A stretch of DNA of 59,210 bases, from positions 1 through 59,210 of the forward strand of contig JAFSWM010000066.1 in the NCBI GenBank assembly GCA_017444485.1. Reading direction: 5' to 3'. This document shows positions 34,081-42,056 of the stretch, piece after piece. The notes under the pieces were generated by a model. The model made no database searches and had not been told where the DNA came from. It saw only the letters and a list, made by a program, of their open reading frames with translations. The stretch comes from Bacteroidaceae bacterium. Lineage in GTDB: Bacteria > Bacteroidota > Bacteroidia > Bacteroidales > Bacteroidaceae. Each line of letters starts with the position of its first letter. The first letter of the stretch is position 1. Both the position numbers and the translations under genes were made by a program.

Positions 34081-36108
34081 TCAGAGGGGGTCGGCGTCGA
34101 AATAGATTTGCACGCTTCTGAATGCGGGTTGCCCTACGAGCCTGTCGTGGGCCGCATGGAGGGTGCGGCGCACACCGTTGACCGAGAGCGCCGCAGACAC
34201 TTTCAGTGTGAGCCGCCGAATGAAGAGCCGCTGCACGCGCCCCACGGCGGGCTTATAGGGGCCGAGCAGTCCATCCGCGAAGTGCGGACGGAGCATGGCG
34301 GCGAGGGTGCGGGCGGCTTCTTCCGCAAGGCGATCATCGCGGTGTTTGATGTGGATATTGATGATACGAACTTCGGGCGGGTAGGCAAAGCGTCGCCTTT
34401 CGGCCATCTGCGTACCAAAGAATGCAGCGTAGTCGCCCTTCACCACTTGTGCGATGAGCGGCAGGGTGGGGCTCATAGTTTGCAGGACGACCAGCCCCCT
34501 GCGTCCTCTGCGTCCAGCGCGCCCCGCCACTTGAGACAGCATGTGAAAGGTGCGCTCGGCGGCTCGGAAGTCGGGCACAGAGAGGCTCTGGTCGGCATTG
34601 AGGATGCCCACGACGCTCACGCGGTCGAAGTCAAGGCCCTTGGTGACCATCTGGGTACCGATGAGGATGTCGGTGTCGCCGCGTCCGAAGGCATTAAGGA
34701 TGTCGGTATAGGCAGAGGCGGCGCGGGTGGTGTCGAGATCCATCCGAGCAATGCGTGCCGTGGGGAAGAGGGTGTGCACCGTTTCTTCAATGCGTTCTGT
34801 GCCGTAGCCAATGTCGCGCAGTTCGGTGTCGCCGCATTGCGGGCATTGCTTAGGTACGGGATGGCTCGCTCCGCAGTAGTGACAGACAAGGCGGTCGGCC
34901 TGCCGGTGGTAGGTGAGCGACACGTCGCAGGCGGTGCATTGCGGTGTCCAACCGCAGGAGCGACAGGAGAGTACGGGGGAGTAGCCTCGTCGGTTCTGAA
35001 AGAGGATCACTTGTTCCGAGCGAGCCAGCGCTTCGCGCACTTCATCGATGAGACGGGGCGAGAGCGGGGTTTTCATCAGTTTCTTGCGCCGCAGTTCTTT
35101 GACGTCCTCCACCACGATTTCGGGGAGCGACACCCCGCCGAAACGTTCTTTGAGTTCCACCAGTCCGTACTTGCCCGACAGGGCGTGCTGATAGGTTTCA
35201 AGGCAGGGCGTGGCGGTGCCGAGCAGCACTTTGGCGCCGCTGCTTCGAGCAAGCATGATGGCGGCATCGCGAGCGTGGTAGCGCGGGGCGGGGTCTTGCT
35301 GCTTGTAGGAGGTTTCGTGCTCTTCGTCCACGATGACGAGGCGCAGGTTGTGGAACGGCAGGAAGAGCGCGCTGCGCACGCCGAGTACGAGAGTGTAGGG
35401 CGTGTCGGAGATTTGTTTGCGGTAGAGTGCAGCGCGCCGAGTGTCGGTGAAACGACTGTGGTATACGCCCATCTGCTGGCCAAACACGCTGCCCAGCCGG
35501 TCGGTGATCTGTGTGGTGAGCGCTATCTCGGGCAGGAGGTAGAGTACTTGTCCGCCTTGGGCCAACACATCGCTGATGAGGCTGATGTAGATTTCGGTTT
35601 TCCCGCTCGAGGTGACGCCGTGGAGCAGGCAGACATCCTTTTCTGCCCACGCCTTTTTAATACCATCAGCGGCTTGTTGCTGCGCTTCACTCAGCGGTCG
35701 CCTGGGGGTGGGGGCAGACTTGCTGGTGAAGGTGAGCGGATCGCGTGCGGTCCGCCTTTTGGGTGTGGCTTCTGTGGTGTGTTTGAGGGCGGCGGGCAAG
35801 GCGGCTTTCATCACTTCGCCAGGCGTGCACATGTAGTATCCAGCCATCCAATGCCAGAAGTCCAACTGCGCCTGCGTGACTATAGGGCCAGATGGTTCTG
35901 CGTCGAGAATGTCTTTCAACGTGTCGCCCACTGCTGAAGGAGAAGTGTCACTGAGGCCGGTGACGATGCCTGCATAGAGTTTCTTCTTGCCCACCTGCAC
36001 GGTGACGCGCCCACCGAGGCACACCGATTCAGCCAAGGCTTCCGGCACGCGGTAGGTCAGCGTGCCATGCAGGGCCAGGGGAAGGAGTACTTCAGCGTAG
36101 CGAGACAT
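34081..36108 (-). CDS. priA: Primosomal protein N', replication restart helicase
   Basis: 675 residues from the ATG at 36108 (MSRYAEVLLPLALHGTLTYRVP), where the family N-terminus begins. It has the 3'-DNA-binding domain, Walker A GVTSSGKTEIY, DEEH in the helicase motif II, then the zinc-binding insert with CRSC, CTAC, CHYC and CPQC pairs and the helicase motifs QMVTKGLDFD and QVAGRAGRRGRRG. It restarts stalled replication forks. At 675 residues it is shorter than most relatives; the loss seems spread over loops, as all motifs are present. Confidence 0.95.
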   Translation of the reverse strand: MSRYAEVLLPLALHGTLTYRVPEALAESVCLGGRVTVQVGKKKLYAGIVTGLSDTSPSAVGDTLKDILDAEPSGPIVTQAQLDFWHWMAGYYMCTPGEVMKAALPAALKHTTEATPKRRTARDPLTFTSKSAPTPRRPLSEAQQQAADGIKKAWAEKDVCLLHGVTSSGKTEIYISLISDVLAQGGQVLYLLPEIALTTQITDRLGSVFGQQMGVYHSRFTDTRRAALYRKQISDTPYTLVLGVRSALFLPFHNLRLVIVDEEHETSYKQQDPAPRYHARDAAIMLARSSGAKVLLGTATPCLETYQHALSGKYGLVELKERFGGVSLPEIVVEDVKELRRKKLMKTPLSPRLIDEVREALARSEQVILFQNRRGYSPVLSCRSCGWTPQCTACDVSLTYHRQADRLVCHYCGASHPVPKQCPQCGDTELRDIGYGTERIEETVHTLFPTARIARMDLDTTRAASAYTDILNAFGRGDTDILIGTQMVTKGLDFDRVSVVGILNADQSLSVPDFRAAERTFHMLSQVAGRAGRRGRRGLVVLQTMSPTLPLIAQVVKGDYAAFFGTQMAERRRFAYPPEVRIINIHIKHRDDRLAEEAARTLAAMLRPHFADGLLGPYKPAVGRVQRLFIRRLTLKVSAALSVNGVRRTLHAAHDRLVGQPAFRSVQIYFDADPL

Positions 36109-36159
36109 ATTGATAGGAGCAGGATTTGGTAAGTAGGCGTTCAGTGCAACGTGCGGTTG

Positions 36160-36201
36160 CAAAAATACGCCTTTCGTGAGTTTGATACCCGCGAAAGGCG
36201 T
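36160..36201 (-). promoter_or_regulatory. Hairpin joined to the priA -7 box
   Basis: Minus-strand TATTTTTG (36160-36167) fits a -7 box 51 bp before priA. The same T-run directly follows a 10-bp stem (36167-36176 with 36192-36201) that would terminate the upstream fic transcript, so terminator and promoter overlap. Confidence 0.5.
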
Positions 36202-36300
36202 GATTTTTTAGAGGGTTTGCACTTGGCGGTGCGCTTACCTGGCGACCTGTCTGGCGTTTGTTGTTGGTAAAGCCTGTGCCGTGGAGCGCAAATTCAATTG

Positions 36301-37080
36301 TCAGAAGAATAGCACGGGACGTGAGGCCCTACGCTTTTCATCTATTTCGCGCTCCATCCGCTTGATGGCGGTGCGGAGGAAGAAGGCTGTGAGGTACTCG
36401 TCAGTCCCTTCGGTGCGGATGCAACGCAAGGCATCGATATAACTATTGCGTTCGTTGCTCTCAATGATAAGAAGCGGGTGTCCGGCTTTAAGTAGGATGT
36501 GGTTGGAGAGTAGTCGTGCGGTACGTCCGTTTCCATCGCGGAAAGGATGGAGATAGATGAAGAAACCATGAAAGCGCGCGGCTACAAGAAGAGGGTGCGT
36601 GCCAGATGAGAGTGCCTTATTCGTGCTTTTCATCAGTTCTGGCAAACGAGCGATGAGTTTGCGGTGGTCTCCGAAGAGCGTGTCGCCAGCAGCCATATCC
36701 ACAGTGGTGTATTCGCCAGGCACAGCGCCAGGCACTTTATGGGCCAGAGTGTGCAGGGTGACGAGGCGGTTGGTCTCTTTGGCCAAAGCTTCATCGAAAG
36801 GAGAGGAAACGCTCTTGAGCATAAACTCAAAAGCACGGAAATGGTCGGCCATCTCCGTGCATTCCAACAAGGAACGCCCCTGCGGAGTCATACCTAAACC
36901 GAGTTCGAAAAGCGCGCGGCTGTCGGCGAGGGTGAACGTATTGCCCTCTATCGCGCAGGAATGAGTGGAGAACAGTATCTCGTTGTATTCGCGGTACTGC
37001 TCTTCTCCCATCGGCTGTACGACAAGGCGTTGATAGTCTCTACGTAAGCCCTCGTAGCGTTCCGTCTCTTTTTCGAACAT
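36301..37080 (-). CDS. Fic-domain AMPylation protein
   Basis: 259 residues with a canonical Fic motif HPFRDGNGRTARL at about residues 177-189. An N-terminal SCAIEGNTF segment (about 36-44) matches the inhibitory S-x-x-x-E-G/N motif of class II Fic proteins, so it carries its own off switch. It should transfer AMP, or remove it, from a protein hydroxyl in the cytoplasm. No antitoxin-like small gene lies beside it and no C-terminal winged helix is evident. It may be a house regulatory AMPylator rather than a toxin. Confidence 0.92.
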   Translation of the reverse strand: MFEKETERYEGLRRDYQRLVVQPMGEEQYREYNEILFSTHSCAIEGNTFTLADSRALFELGLGMTPQGRSLLECTEMADHFRAFEFMLKSVSSPFDEALAKETNRLVTLHTLAHKVPGAVPGEYTTVDMAAGDTLFGDHRKLIARLPELMKSTNKALSSGTHPLLVAARFHGFFIYLHPFRDGNGRTARLLSNHILLKAGHPLLIIESNERNSYIDALRCIRTEGTDEYLTAFFLRTAIKRMEREIDEKRRASRPVLFF

Positions 37081-37096
37081 GCAGCGTTTGGTTTGC

Positions 37097-38881
37097 TCAG
37101 GCTTTGCGCTCTATCCAAGCCAGCACGTCGCCGCGGCTCACGTGTGCGCCCTGCCGTGCGGCGATCTCCACCAGTTTGCCGCCGAGGGCTGCTGGTACTT
37201 CGCTGATTTGTCCGTGGGGGTTCTCGATGTAGCAGAAGCGGTCGGCCTCGGCAAATTCCTGCCCGATGTAGGGCTCGATGGCGCGCTGCCCTTCGGCGTC
37301 GCCACCTATCTCGTAGAGCACGATGCCGCTCTCGGGGGCTACGATGGCATCAGCCTTGGCGTGTTTGAATGCGGCAGCCTCTTCTGGCGTCATGCCGCAG
37401 CCAGCGCCTTGCAGGGCTTTGTCGCGCGCCTCCTGCAGATCGGCGAGGAAGCGCTTCTTGGCTTCGCCGCTTTTGTAGTCACGGTACTGCCGTTCGTGCA
37501 TGGCGAATTCGTAGAGTTCTTCGTCATCCGCCCCTGTCTCCCAGCCGTTCTCCTGCATCTCCTTACGGAACTTGTCGAGGCAGTCGGGGTAGAGCGCCTG
37601 CGGGTCGGCGGTATAGAACTCGTAGCCTTTTTCTGCGGCCAGCGCCACAATCTCAGGGGCTACCTCGCCGGGCAACTTGCCGCTCTTTCCGAGGATCATG
37701 CCCCACATGTTGTCGTCCATCATGGTGAAGCGTGGCTTATCCATCGACTCGCAGAGGAGGTTCATCAGGGCTATGTTCTTCACATATTGGCTGAACGGGG
37801 TGACGAGTGGGGGATAGCCCACGCGCGGCCATACATACTTCACTTCGTCGAAGAGACGAATGAGGAGTTGGTCCTCGGTATAGGCGGGCTCGCCTTTCTT
37901 TTCACGGTTCATATTGATGGCTCCCATTGCGCCTTTGAGGTCGGCCATCATCGAGCCCATCATACCGCCCGGTAAGCCGCTGCCCAACAGCAGGGAGGAC
38001 TCAAGGTGGTTGTTAGGATTGACGAAGTAGCCCAGGAAGTCGTCGAGAAACTCCTGCGTCAGGGCGCGAGCCTCCATATAGGCCTCCATGTTGATCTCGG
38101 GCACATCGTAGCCGGCGGCTTTGAGCATGCTCTGCACGCTGATCACATCGGCGTGCCCCTTGCCCCACGAGAGCGGCTCCATCGCCGTGTCGATGATGTC
38201 CACGCCACCCCGGGCCAGTTCCAGGATACTTGCCATCTGCAAGCCGGGCCCGCTGTGGCCGTGATACTCCACAATGACCTCGGGGTGTTTGGCTTTGATC
38301 AGCTCGCAGAGTTTGCCCAGCAGAGCGGGCTGCCCGATGCCAGCCATGTCTTTGAGGCATATCTCGGGAGCGCCGGCAGCGATGAGTTCGTCGGCGATGG
38401 CGGCATAGTATTCGGCAGTGTGTATGGGCGAAGTGGTGATGCAGAGCGTGCCTTGCGGCGTCATGCCAGCCTCAAGAGCCCATTTGATGGAGGGGATAAT
38501 GTTGCGCACATCGTTCAGACCGCAGAAGATGCGGGGAATGTCTACGCCCTGAGCGTGCTTCACCTTGTATTGCAGACGTCTGAGGTCTGCCGAGCAGGGG
38601 AACATGCGAAGGGCGTTCAGCCCGCGGTCGAGCATGTGTGTCTTGATGCCAGCGTTGTGGTAGATCTTCGTCACCGCACGTACGGCGGCGTTGGGATTTT
38701 CGCCGTAGAGCAGGTTTACTTGTTCGAATGCTCCGCCGTTGGTCTCCACGCGGGCGAAGCAGCCCATCTTCACAATCACCGGCGCGATGCGCTCCAACTG
38801 GTCCTTACGCGGCTGAAACTTGCCGTAACTCTGAAACATGTCTCGATAGACGAGACTGAATTGTATCTTTCTCTTTGCCAT
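37097..38881 (-). CDS. Carboxyltransferase, oxaloacetate decarboxylase alpha / pyruvate carboxylase B type
   Basis: 594 residues from the ATG at 38881 (MAKRKIQFSLVYRDMFQSYG). The HMGL-like barrel shows RDMFQS, ICLKDMAG with the carbamylated-type Lys, EYHGHSGPG with the metal His pair and FGFVNP-like GYFVNPNNH, followed by the conserved carboxylase domain. The C-terminal part has the fold of a biotinyl domain (GGKLVEIAARQGAHVSRGDVLAWIE) but IENPHGQ stands where EAMKMEN is expected, so it has no biotin-accepting Lys. It would need biotin on another subunit, as in Na-pumping or methylmalonyl systems, not found in this window. It links oxaloacetate and pyruvate, and pckA is 37 kb away. Confidence 0.88.
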   Translation of the reverse strand: MAKRKIQFSLVYRDMFQSYGKFQPRKDQLERIAPVIVKMGCFARVETNGGAFEQVNLLYGENPNAAVRAVTKIYHNAGIKTHMLDRGLNALRMFPCSADLRRLQYKVKHAQGVDIPRIFCGLNDVRNIIPSIKWALEAGMTPQGTLCITTSPIHTAEYYAAIADELIAAGAPEICLKDMAGIGQPALLGKLCELIKAKHPEVIVEYHGHSGPGLQMASILELARGGVDIIDTAMEPLSWGKGHADVISVQSMLKAAGYDVPEINMEAYMEARALTQEFLDDFLGYFVNPNNHLESSLLLGSGLPGGMMGSMMADLKGAMGAINMNREKKGEPAYTEDQLLIRLFDEVKYVWPRVGYPPLVTPFSQYVKNIALMNLLCESMDKPRFTMMDDNMWGMILGKSGKLPGEVAPEIVALAAEKGYEFYTADPQALYPDCLDKFRKEMQENGWETGADDEELYEFAMHERQYRDYKSGEAKKRFLADLQEARDKALQGAGCGMTPEEAAAFKHAKADAIVAPESGIVLYEIGGDAEGQRAIEPYIGQEFAEADRFCYIENPHGQISEVPAALGGKLVEIAARQGAHVSRGDVLAWIERKA

Positions 38882-38940
38882 AGTCTGTGTGGTTGTATTT
38901 ATAACTGACGGATGTGGCCTCATGTTCTTGAGGTCGGGGG

Positions 38941-38972
38941 CAAAAATAGTTCAATCTGAACGATTGGGCAAA
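38941..38972 (-). promoter_or_regulatory. Promoter of the carboxyltransferase gene
   Basis: Minus-strand TTTG (38969-38972), 20-bp spacer, TATTTTTG (38941-38948); about 60 bp before the start codon. Confidence 0.7.
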
Positions 38973-39119
38973 CAAATGGTTTGTTTTGCTGCCTCCGACT
39001 ATGTCCGAAACAGCCCATTACGCGCTCTATCGCAAAGGTTATAGTACAAAAGGCCGTGGGATTGAGGTAGGAAACAGACGATTGGGCAACAACGACACCT
39101 GCAACAGTGCGGAATGCAT

Positions 39120-39127
39120 TACCTTTG
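39120..39127 (+). promoter_or_regulatory. Candidate -7 box of the acyltransferase gene
   Basis: TACCTTTG fits TAnnTTTG, 22 bp before the ATG at 39150. The -33 element is not clear. Confidence 0.45.
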
Positions 39128-39149
39128 CATCACTTTTTCTTTTTTCAAA

Positions 39150-40169
39150 ATGAAACCAATCACGAGCACTTCCCGCCGCGACCGCTCCATAGATTTCATG
39201 CGCTTTGTGGGCATAGCCCTCATCGTGCTGGCACACATCCGAGATATCGATCCTATTCTTTTTGAGTTTCGTGCGTTTGACGTCCCCTTGATGATATTCG
39301 TGTCCGGACTTTGTTTCTCAGGGAAGACCATCAGCAACGTCCCCAAGTTCTTGCTCCACAGAACACCTCGGCTGATTGTCCCGCTCTATCTGTTTCTGAC
39401 TGTTTACTTCGCGCTCTTGTTAGTTGCCGGAGCAATGGGCGTGAATACCGGACTGACGCGCGACCACATCATCGGTAGTTACTTGTTGTCGGAGGGAATA
39501 GGCTATGTGTGGGTGATAAGGGTGTTCCTCCTGATTATGCTCCTCACCCCCGCGATGTTGTGGATATATAAGAAGGCGGCCCATCTCTCCATACTTTGTT
39601 TGGTGCTACTACTTGTCCAAACGTTGCTCGTGAAGCATGTTGTCTCCGCCAGCGACGCACCATTGATGTTCATTTTCCGCGAATATGTGCTCTATGCTTC
39701 GGGCTACGCCGTCATCTTCCTGTGCGGCTTGCAAGCTGGAACGCCAGCCCGTAGTCCCAGGTCGGCCTATGTATGGTATGCGTTGCTTGCCGGGTACTGT
39801 GTATACTTTTATATCAGCGAGGGAAGCCTTGCCCTTCCCATCAACAACAACAAGTACCCGCCCGCAGGTATCTATATTATATACGGAGTGGCAATATCTT
39901 TCTTGCTGAACACGGTACGCCCTCTCTTGGCGCGGCTTTCAAATCGCTTCACAGATTTTGTCGGCTCGAGCACCATGTGGATATACCTGTATCACATCCC
40001 CTTTTGCAGTGCATTAATAAAAGTGGCATCCTTCGCCGCACTGCCTTGGGGCGTGAGGTATGCAATGGTTTTCTTCTTCGCCGTTTCCCTCACCTACTTG
40101 CAAGCACTTGCTTCAAAGAAAGCGGAGACGAAATGGCCATCGGGTTTCTGGAAGTACCTTAGGGGCTAA
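39150..40169 (+). CDS. Acyltransferase family 3 membrane protein
   Basis: This 339-residue protein opens SRRDRSIDFMRFVGIALIVLAHI, the signature of the acyltransferase-3 family with the RxxDxxR-like start and the conserved His, and has about ten membrane helices through to the end. Such proteins O-acetylate or otherwise acylate cell-surface sugars, using a donor from the cytoplasm. The start at 39150 follows the -7 box by 22 bp. It stands alone with no glycan operon around it. A second, divergent member lies at 55125-56204. Confidence 0.88.
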   Translation: MKPITSTSRRDRSIDFMRFVGIALIVLAHIRDIDPILFEFRAFDVPLMIFVSGLCFSGKTISNVPKFLLHRTPRLIVPLYLFLTVYFALLLVAGAMGVNTGLTRDHIIGSYLLSEGIGYVWVIRVFLLIMLLTPAMLWIYKKAAHLSILCLVLLLVQTLLVKHVVSASDAPLMFIFREYVLYASGYAVIFLCGLQAGTPARSPRSAYVWYALLAGYCVYFYISEGSLALPINNNKYPPAGIYIIYGVAISFLLNTVRPLLARLSNRFTDFVGSSTMWIYLYHIPFCSALIKVASFAALPWGVRYAMVFFFAVSLTYLQALASKKAETKWPSGFWKYLRG

Positions 40170-40332
40170 GGCGCTTGATGTCTTCTTTAGGCAGTTTTTT
40201 AGATAGGCGTTAAGAGGTTGTTGAACCTCTTTCAAGGATTTGAAGGCAAAATGCCGAATAGGAATAAGAGTAAACGAGAAGGGTTCAAAAAGAATTTGTT
40301 AATTAATAGAACACACCATCAATATCTTTTAT

Positions 40333-40340
40333 TACTTTTG
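40333..40340 (+). promoter_or_regulatory. Candidate -7 box of the nucleotidyltransferase gene
   Basis: TACTTTTG fits TAnnTTTG, with the repeat copy between it and the ATG at 40463; the nearest TTTG lies 34 bp away, too far for a standard -33 box. Confidence 0.45.
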
Positions 40341-40351
40341 CGGCAGTTATC

Positions 40352-40434
40352 GTTCGTTTAACAACAGACGTTTCCTCGCCAAGGCAAAGCAGAAACAAGT
40401 TTCGCTCCAGCGCTTATGGCTTAACGAAAACGTT
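40352..40434 (-). repeat. Interspersed repeat, copy B (full length, inverted)
   Basis: This 83-bp copy, read on the minus strand, runs AACGTTTTCGTTAAGCCATAAG to TTAAACGAAC and is nearly identical to copy A at 32664-32748 apart from scattered changes. It lies in the leader of the nucleotidyltransferase gene, opposite in orientation to copy A relative to its host gene. Confidence 0.8.
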
Positions 40435-40462
40435 CATTTTCTTACCACAAAATCAAATACCA

Positions 40463-41377
40463 ATGAAACCTACTCTTTTCCTACTTGCAGCAGGCATGGG
40501 CAGTCGTTATGGCGGCCTGAAACAACTCGATGGGCTGGGCCCGCACGGCGAGACCATCATGGACTACAGCATTTACGATGCCATCAACGCGGGCTTCGGA
40601 AAATTGGTCTTTGTCATCCGCAAGGACTTTGAGGAAGACTTCCGCCGTATCGTCCTCTCCAAGTATGAGGGGCACATCCCCTGCGAAGTGGTGTTCCAAT
40701 CCCTTGACGCTCTGCCCGAAGGCTTCACCTGCCCCGAAGGCCGCACCAAGCCTTGGGGTACCAACCATGCAGTGATGATGGGTGAACCTGCCATCAAAGA
40801 GCCGTTCGCCGTGCTCAACTGCGATGACTTCTACGACCGCGATGCCTTCCGCGTGATGGGGCGGTTCCTCAGCAGCCTCCCAGAGGGCAGCACAGGCAAA
40901 TATGCCATGGTGGGCTTCCGCGTGGGCAATACCTTGAGCGAGAGCGGCACCGTGTCGCGCGGTGTGTGTGAAAACGACGAGAACCACCACCTCACCAGCG
41001 TCGTAGAGCGCACCAAGATAGAGCGCCAGGGCGGTGTGGTGAAGTTCCTCGACGACGACGGCGAGACCTGGGTTAGCATCCCCGACACCACCCCCGTCTC
41101 CATGAACTTCTGGGGCTTCACGCCCGACTACTTCGCTCACAGCCGTGAATACTTCAAGACGTTCCTCTCCGACCCGAAGAACATGGAGAACCTCAAGAGT
41201 GAGTTCTTCATCCCCCTGATGGTGGACGAACTCATCCGTAAAGGCCAGGCCACCTGTGAAGTGCTCGACACCACCAGCCGCTGGTTCGGCGTGACCTATC
41301 CCGAAGACCGTCCCGAAGTGGTGGAGAAACTCGCCAAACTCCATGCCGAGGGCGTTTATCCCGAAAAGATGTTCTGA
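40463..41377 (+). CDS. Nucleotidyltransferase family (NDP-sugar pyrophosphorylase-like)
   Basis: This 304-residue protein has the nucleotide-binding start LFLLAAGMGSRYGGLKQLDGLG (GxGxRxG-xxK) and a metal-binding NCDDFYDRDAF region. WGTNHAVMMGEPAIKEPFAVLNCDDFY and WGFTPDYF match NTP-transferase domains. It should join a sugar-1-phosphate (or related phosphate such as phosphocholine-like substrates) to a nucleotide; the substrate cannot be read. It has no neighbours in a sugar pathway. A GC-rich hairpin follows the stop. Confidence 0.88.
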   Translation: MKPTLFLLAAGMGSRYGGLKQLDGLGPHGETIMDYSIYDAINAGFGKLVFVIRKDFEEDFRRIVLSKYEGHIPCEVVFQSLDALPEGFTCPEGRTKPWGTNHAVMMGEPAIKEPFAVLNCDDFYDRDAFRVMGRFLSSLPEGSTGKYAMVGFRVGNTLSESGTVSRGVCENDENHHLTSVVERTKIERQGGVVKFLDDDGETWVSIPDTTPVSMNFWGFTPDYFAHSREYFKTFLSDPKNMENLKSEFFIPLMVDELIRKGQATCEVLDTTSRWFGVTYPEDRPEVVEKLAKLHAEGVYPEKMF

Positions 41378-41407
41378 ACGACACGCGCACCTGTTATGCA
41401 CAAGAAC

Positions 41408-41439
41408 GGGCGCGGGTTGCATGGTTGCAGCCCGCGCCC
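41408..41439 (+). terminator. Candidate terminator of the nucleotidyltransferase gene
   Basis: 13-bp GC-rich stem (41408-41420 with 41427-41439) with one G-U pair, 30 bp after the stop; the following T-run is weak. Confidence 0.5.
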
Positions 41440-41462
41440 TCGCATTTGTATTCAGAGTGTTC

Positions 41463-41500
41463 GCCTTTGCCTTGGCGAGGAAACGTCTGTTCTTGAACGA
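41463..41500 (+). repeat. Interspersed repeat, partial copy C
   Basis: 38 bp matching the 3' half of copies A and B (from CTTTGCCTTGGCGAG to AACGA). It lies about 20 bp upstream of the -33 box of the DUF2795 promoter. Confidence 0.7.
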
Positions 41501-41519
41501 AGAAAAAAAGCCTTGTATG

Positions 41520-41550
41520 TTTGGCCAAATATGAAGAAATAGTACTTTTG
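41520..41550 (+). promoter_or_regulatory. Promoter of the DUF2795 gene
   Basis: TTTG (41520-41523), 19-bp spacer, TACTTTTG (41543-41550); leader about 80 nt. Confidence 0.7.
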
Positions 41551-41638
41551 CCGCGCTTTCAGCGGATGAGCCATAGCATATCCTCTTCCACGTCACGCAA
41601 ACCAACATAGTTAAACCTCATAACCGATATCCGTAATC

Positions 41639-41860
41639 ATGTACTGGACACTTGAACTGGCATCCAAACTCGAAGACGCGCCTTGGCCTGCCACCAAGGA
41701 AGAACTGATAGACTTCGCGATGCGCTCGGGAGCGCCGATGGAAGTCGTGGAGAACCTCCAGGAACTCGAAGACGAGGGCGAAGTTTACGACAACATCGAA
41801 GAAGTCTGGCCCGATTATCCCGATAAGGATGACTTCCTCTTCAACGAGGATGAGTACTAA
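41639..41860 (+). CDS. DUF2795 family small protein
   Basis: 73 residues beginning MYWTLELASKLEDAPWPATKEELIDFAMRSG, the family core (APWPATKxELIDxAxRxGAP), followed by an acidic C-terminus (DEGEVYDNIEEVWPDY and FNEDEY). It is a small, very acidic cytoplasmic protein of unknown role, widespread in Bacteroidales. Its own promoter makes it a single-gene unit. Confidence 0.92.
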   Translation: MYWTLELASKLEDAPWPATKEELIDFAMRSGAPMEVVENLQELEDEGEVYDNIEEVWPDYPDKDDFLFNEDEY

Positions 41861-42004
41861 GTATCGGCAGCAACATACGGCTACTGATATACAACAAGTA
41901 GTAGGCATCGGATGGGTAAACATTGGTTTGCCCATTCGGTGTTTTATAGGTTTTTGGTTGAGGATTCTAAGTTGCTATTGATCTTCGATATATACACCTT
42001 TTTG

Positions 42005-42012
42005 TACATTTG
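42005..42012 (+). promoter_or_regulatory. Candidate -7 box of the methyltransferase gene
   Basis: TACATTTG fits TAnnTTTG, 44 bp before the ATG at 42057; only an off-spaced ATTG upstream. Confidence 0.4.
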
Positions 42013-42056
42013 CCAATTATTTAATTCTGCCAACTGGTATTAACTAATCCAAAGCC

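Larger units (their letters stand above)
40170..40462 (+). other. Intergenic region with promoter and inverted repeat copy
   Basis: No gene was seen. The first 120 bases are plain; a TACTTTTG -7 box at 40333-40340 precedes the interspersed repeat copy B, and a short AT-rich stretch leads to the ATG at 40463. Confidence 0.55.

Noticed and set aside
34108-35937. Open frame of about 600 codons on the plus strand opposite priA
   Set aside because: PriA on the minus strand is complete with helicase and zinc motifs; the plus-strand translation has low-complexity shadow composition and no recognisable domain.
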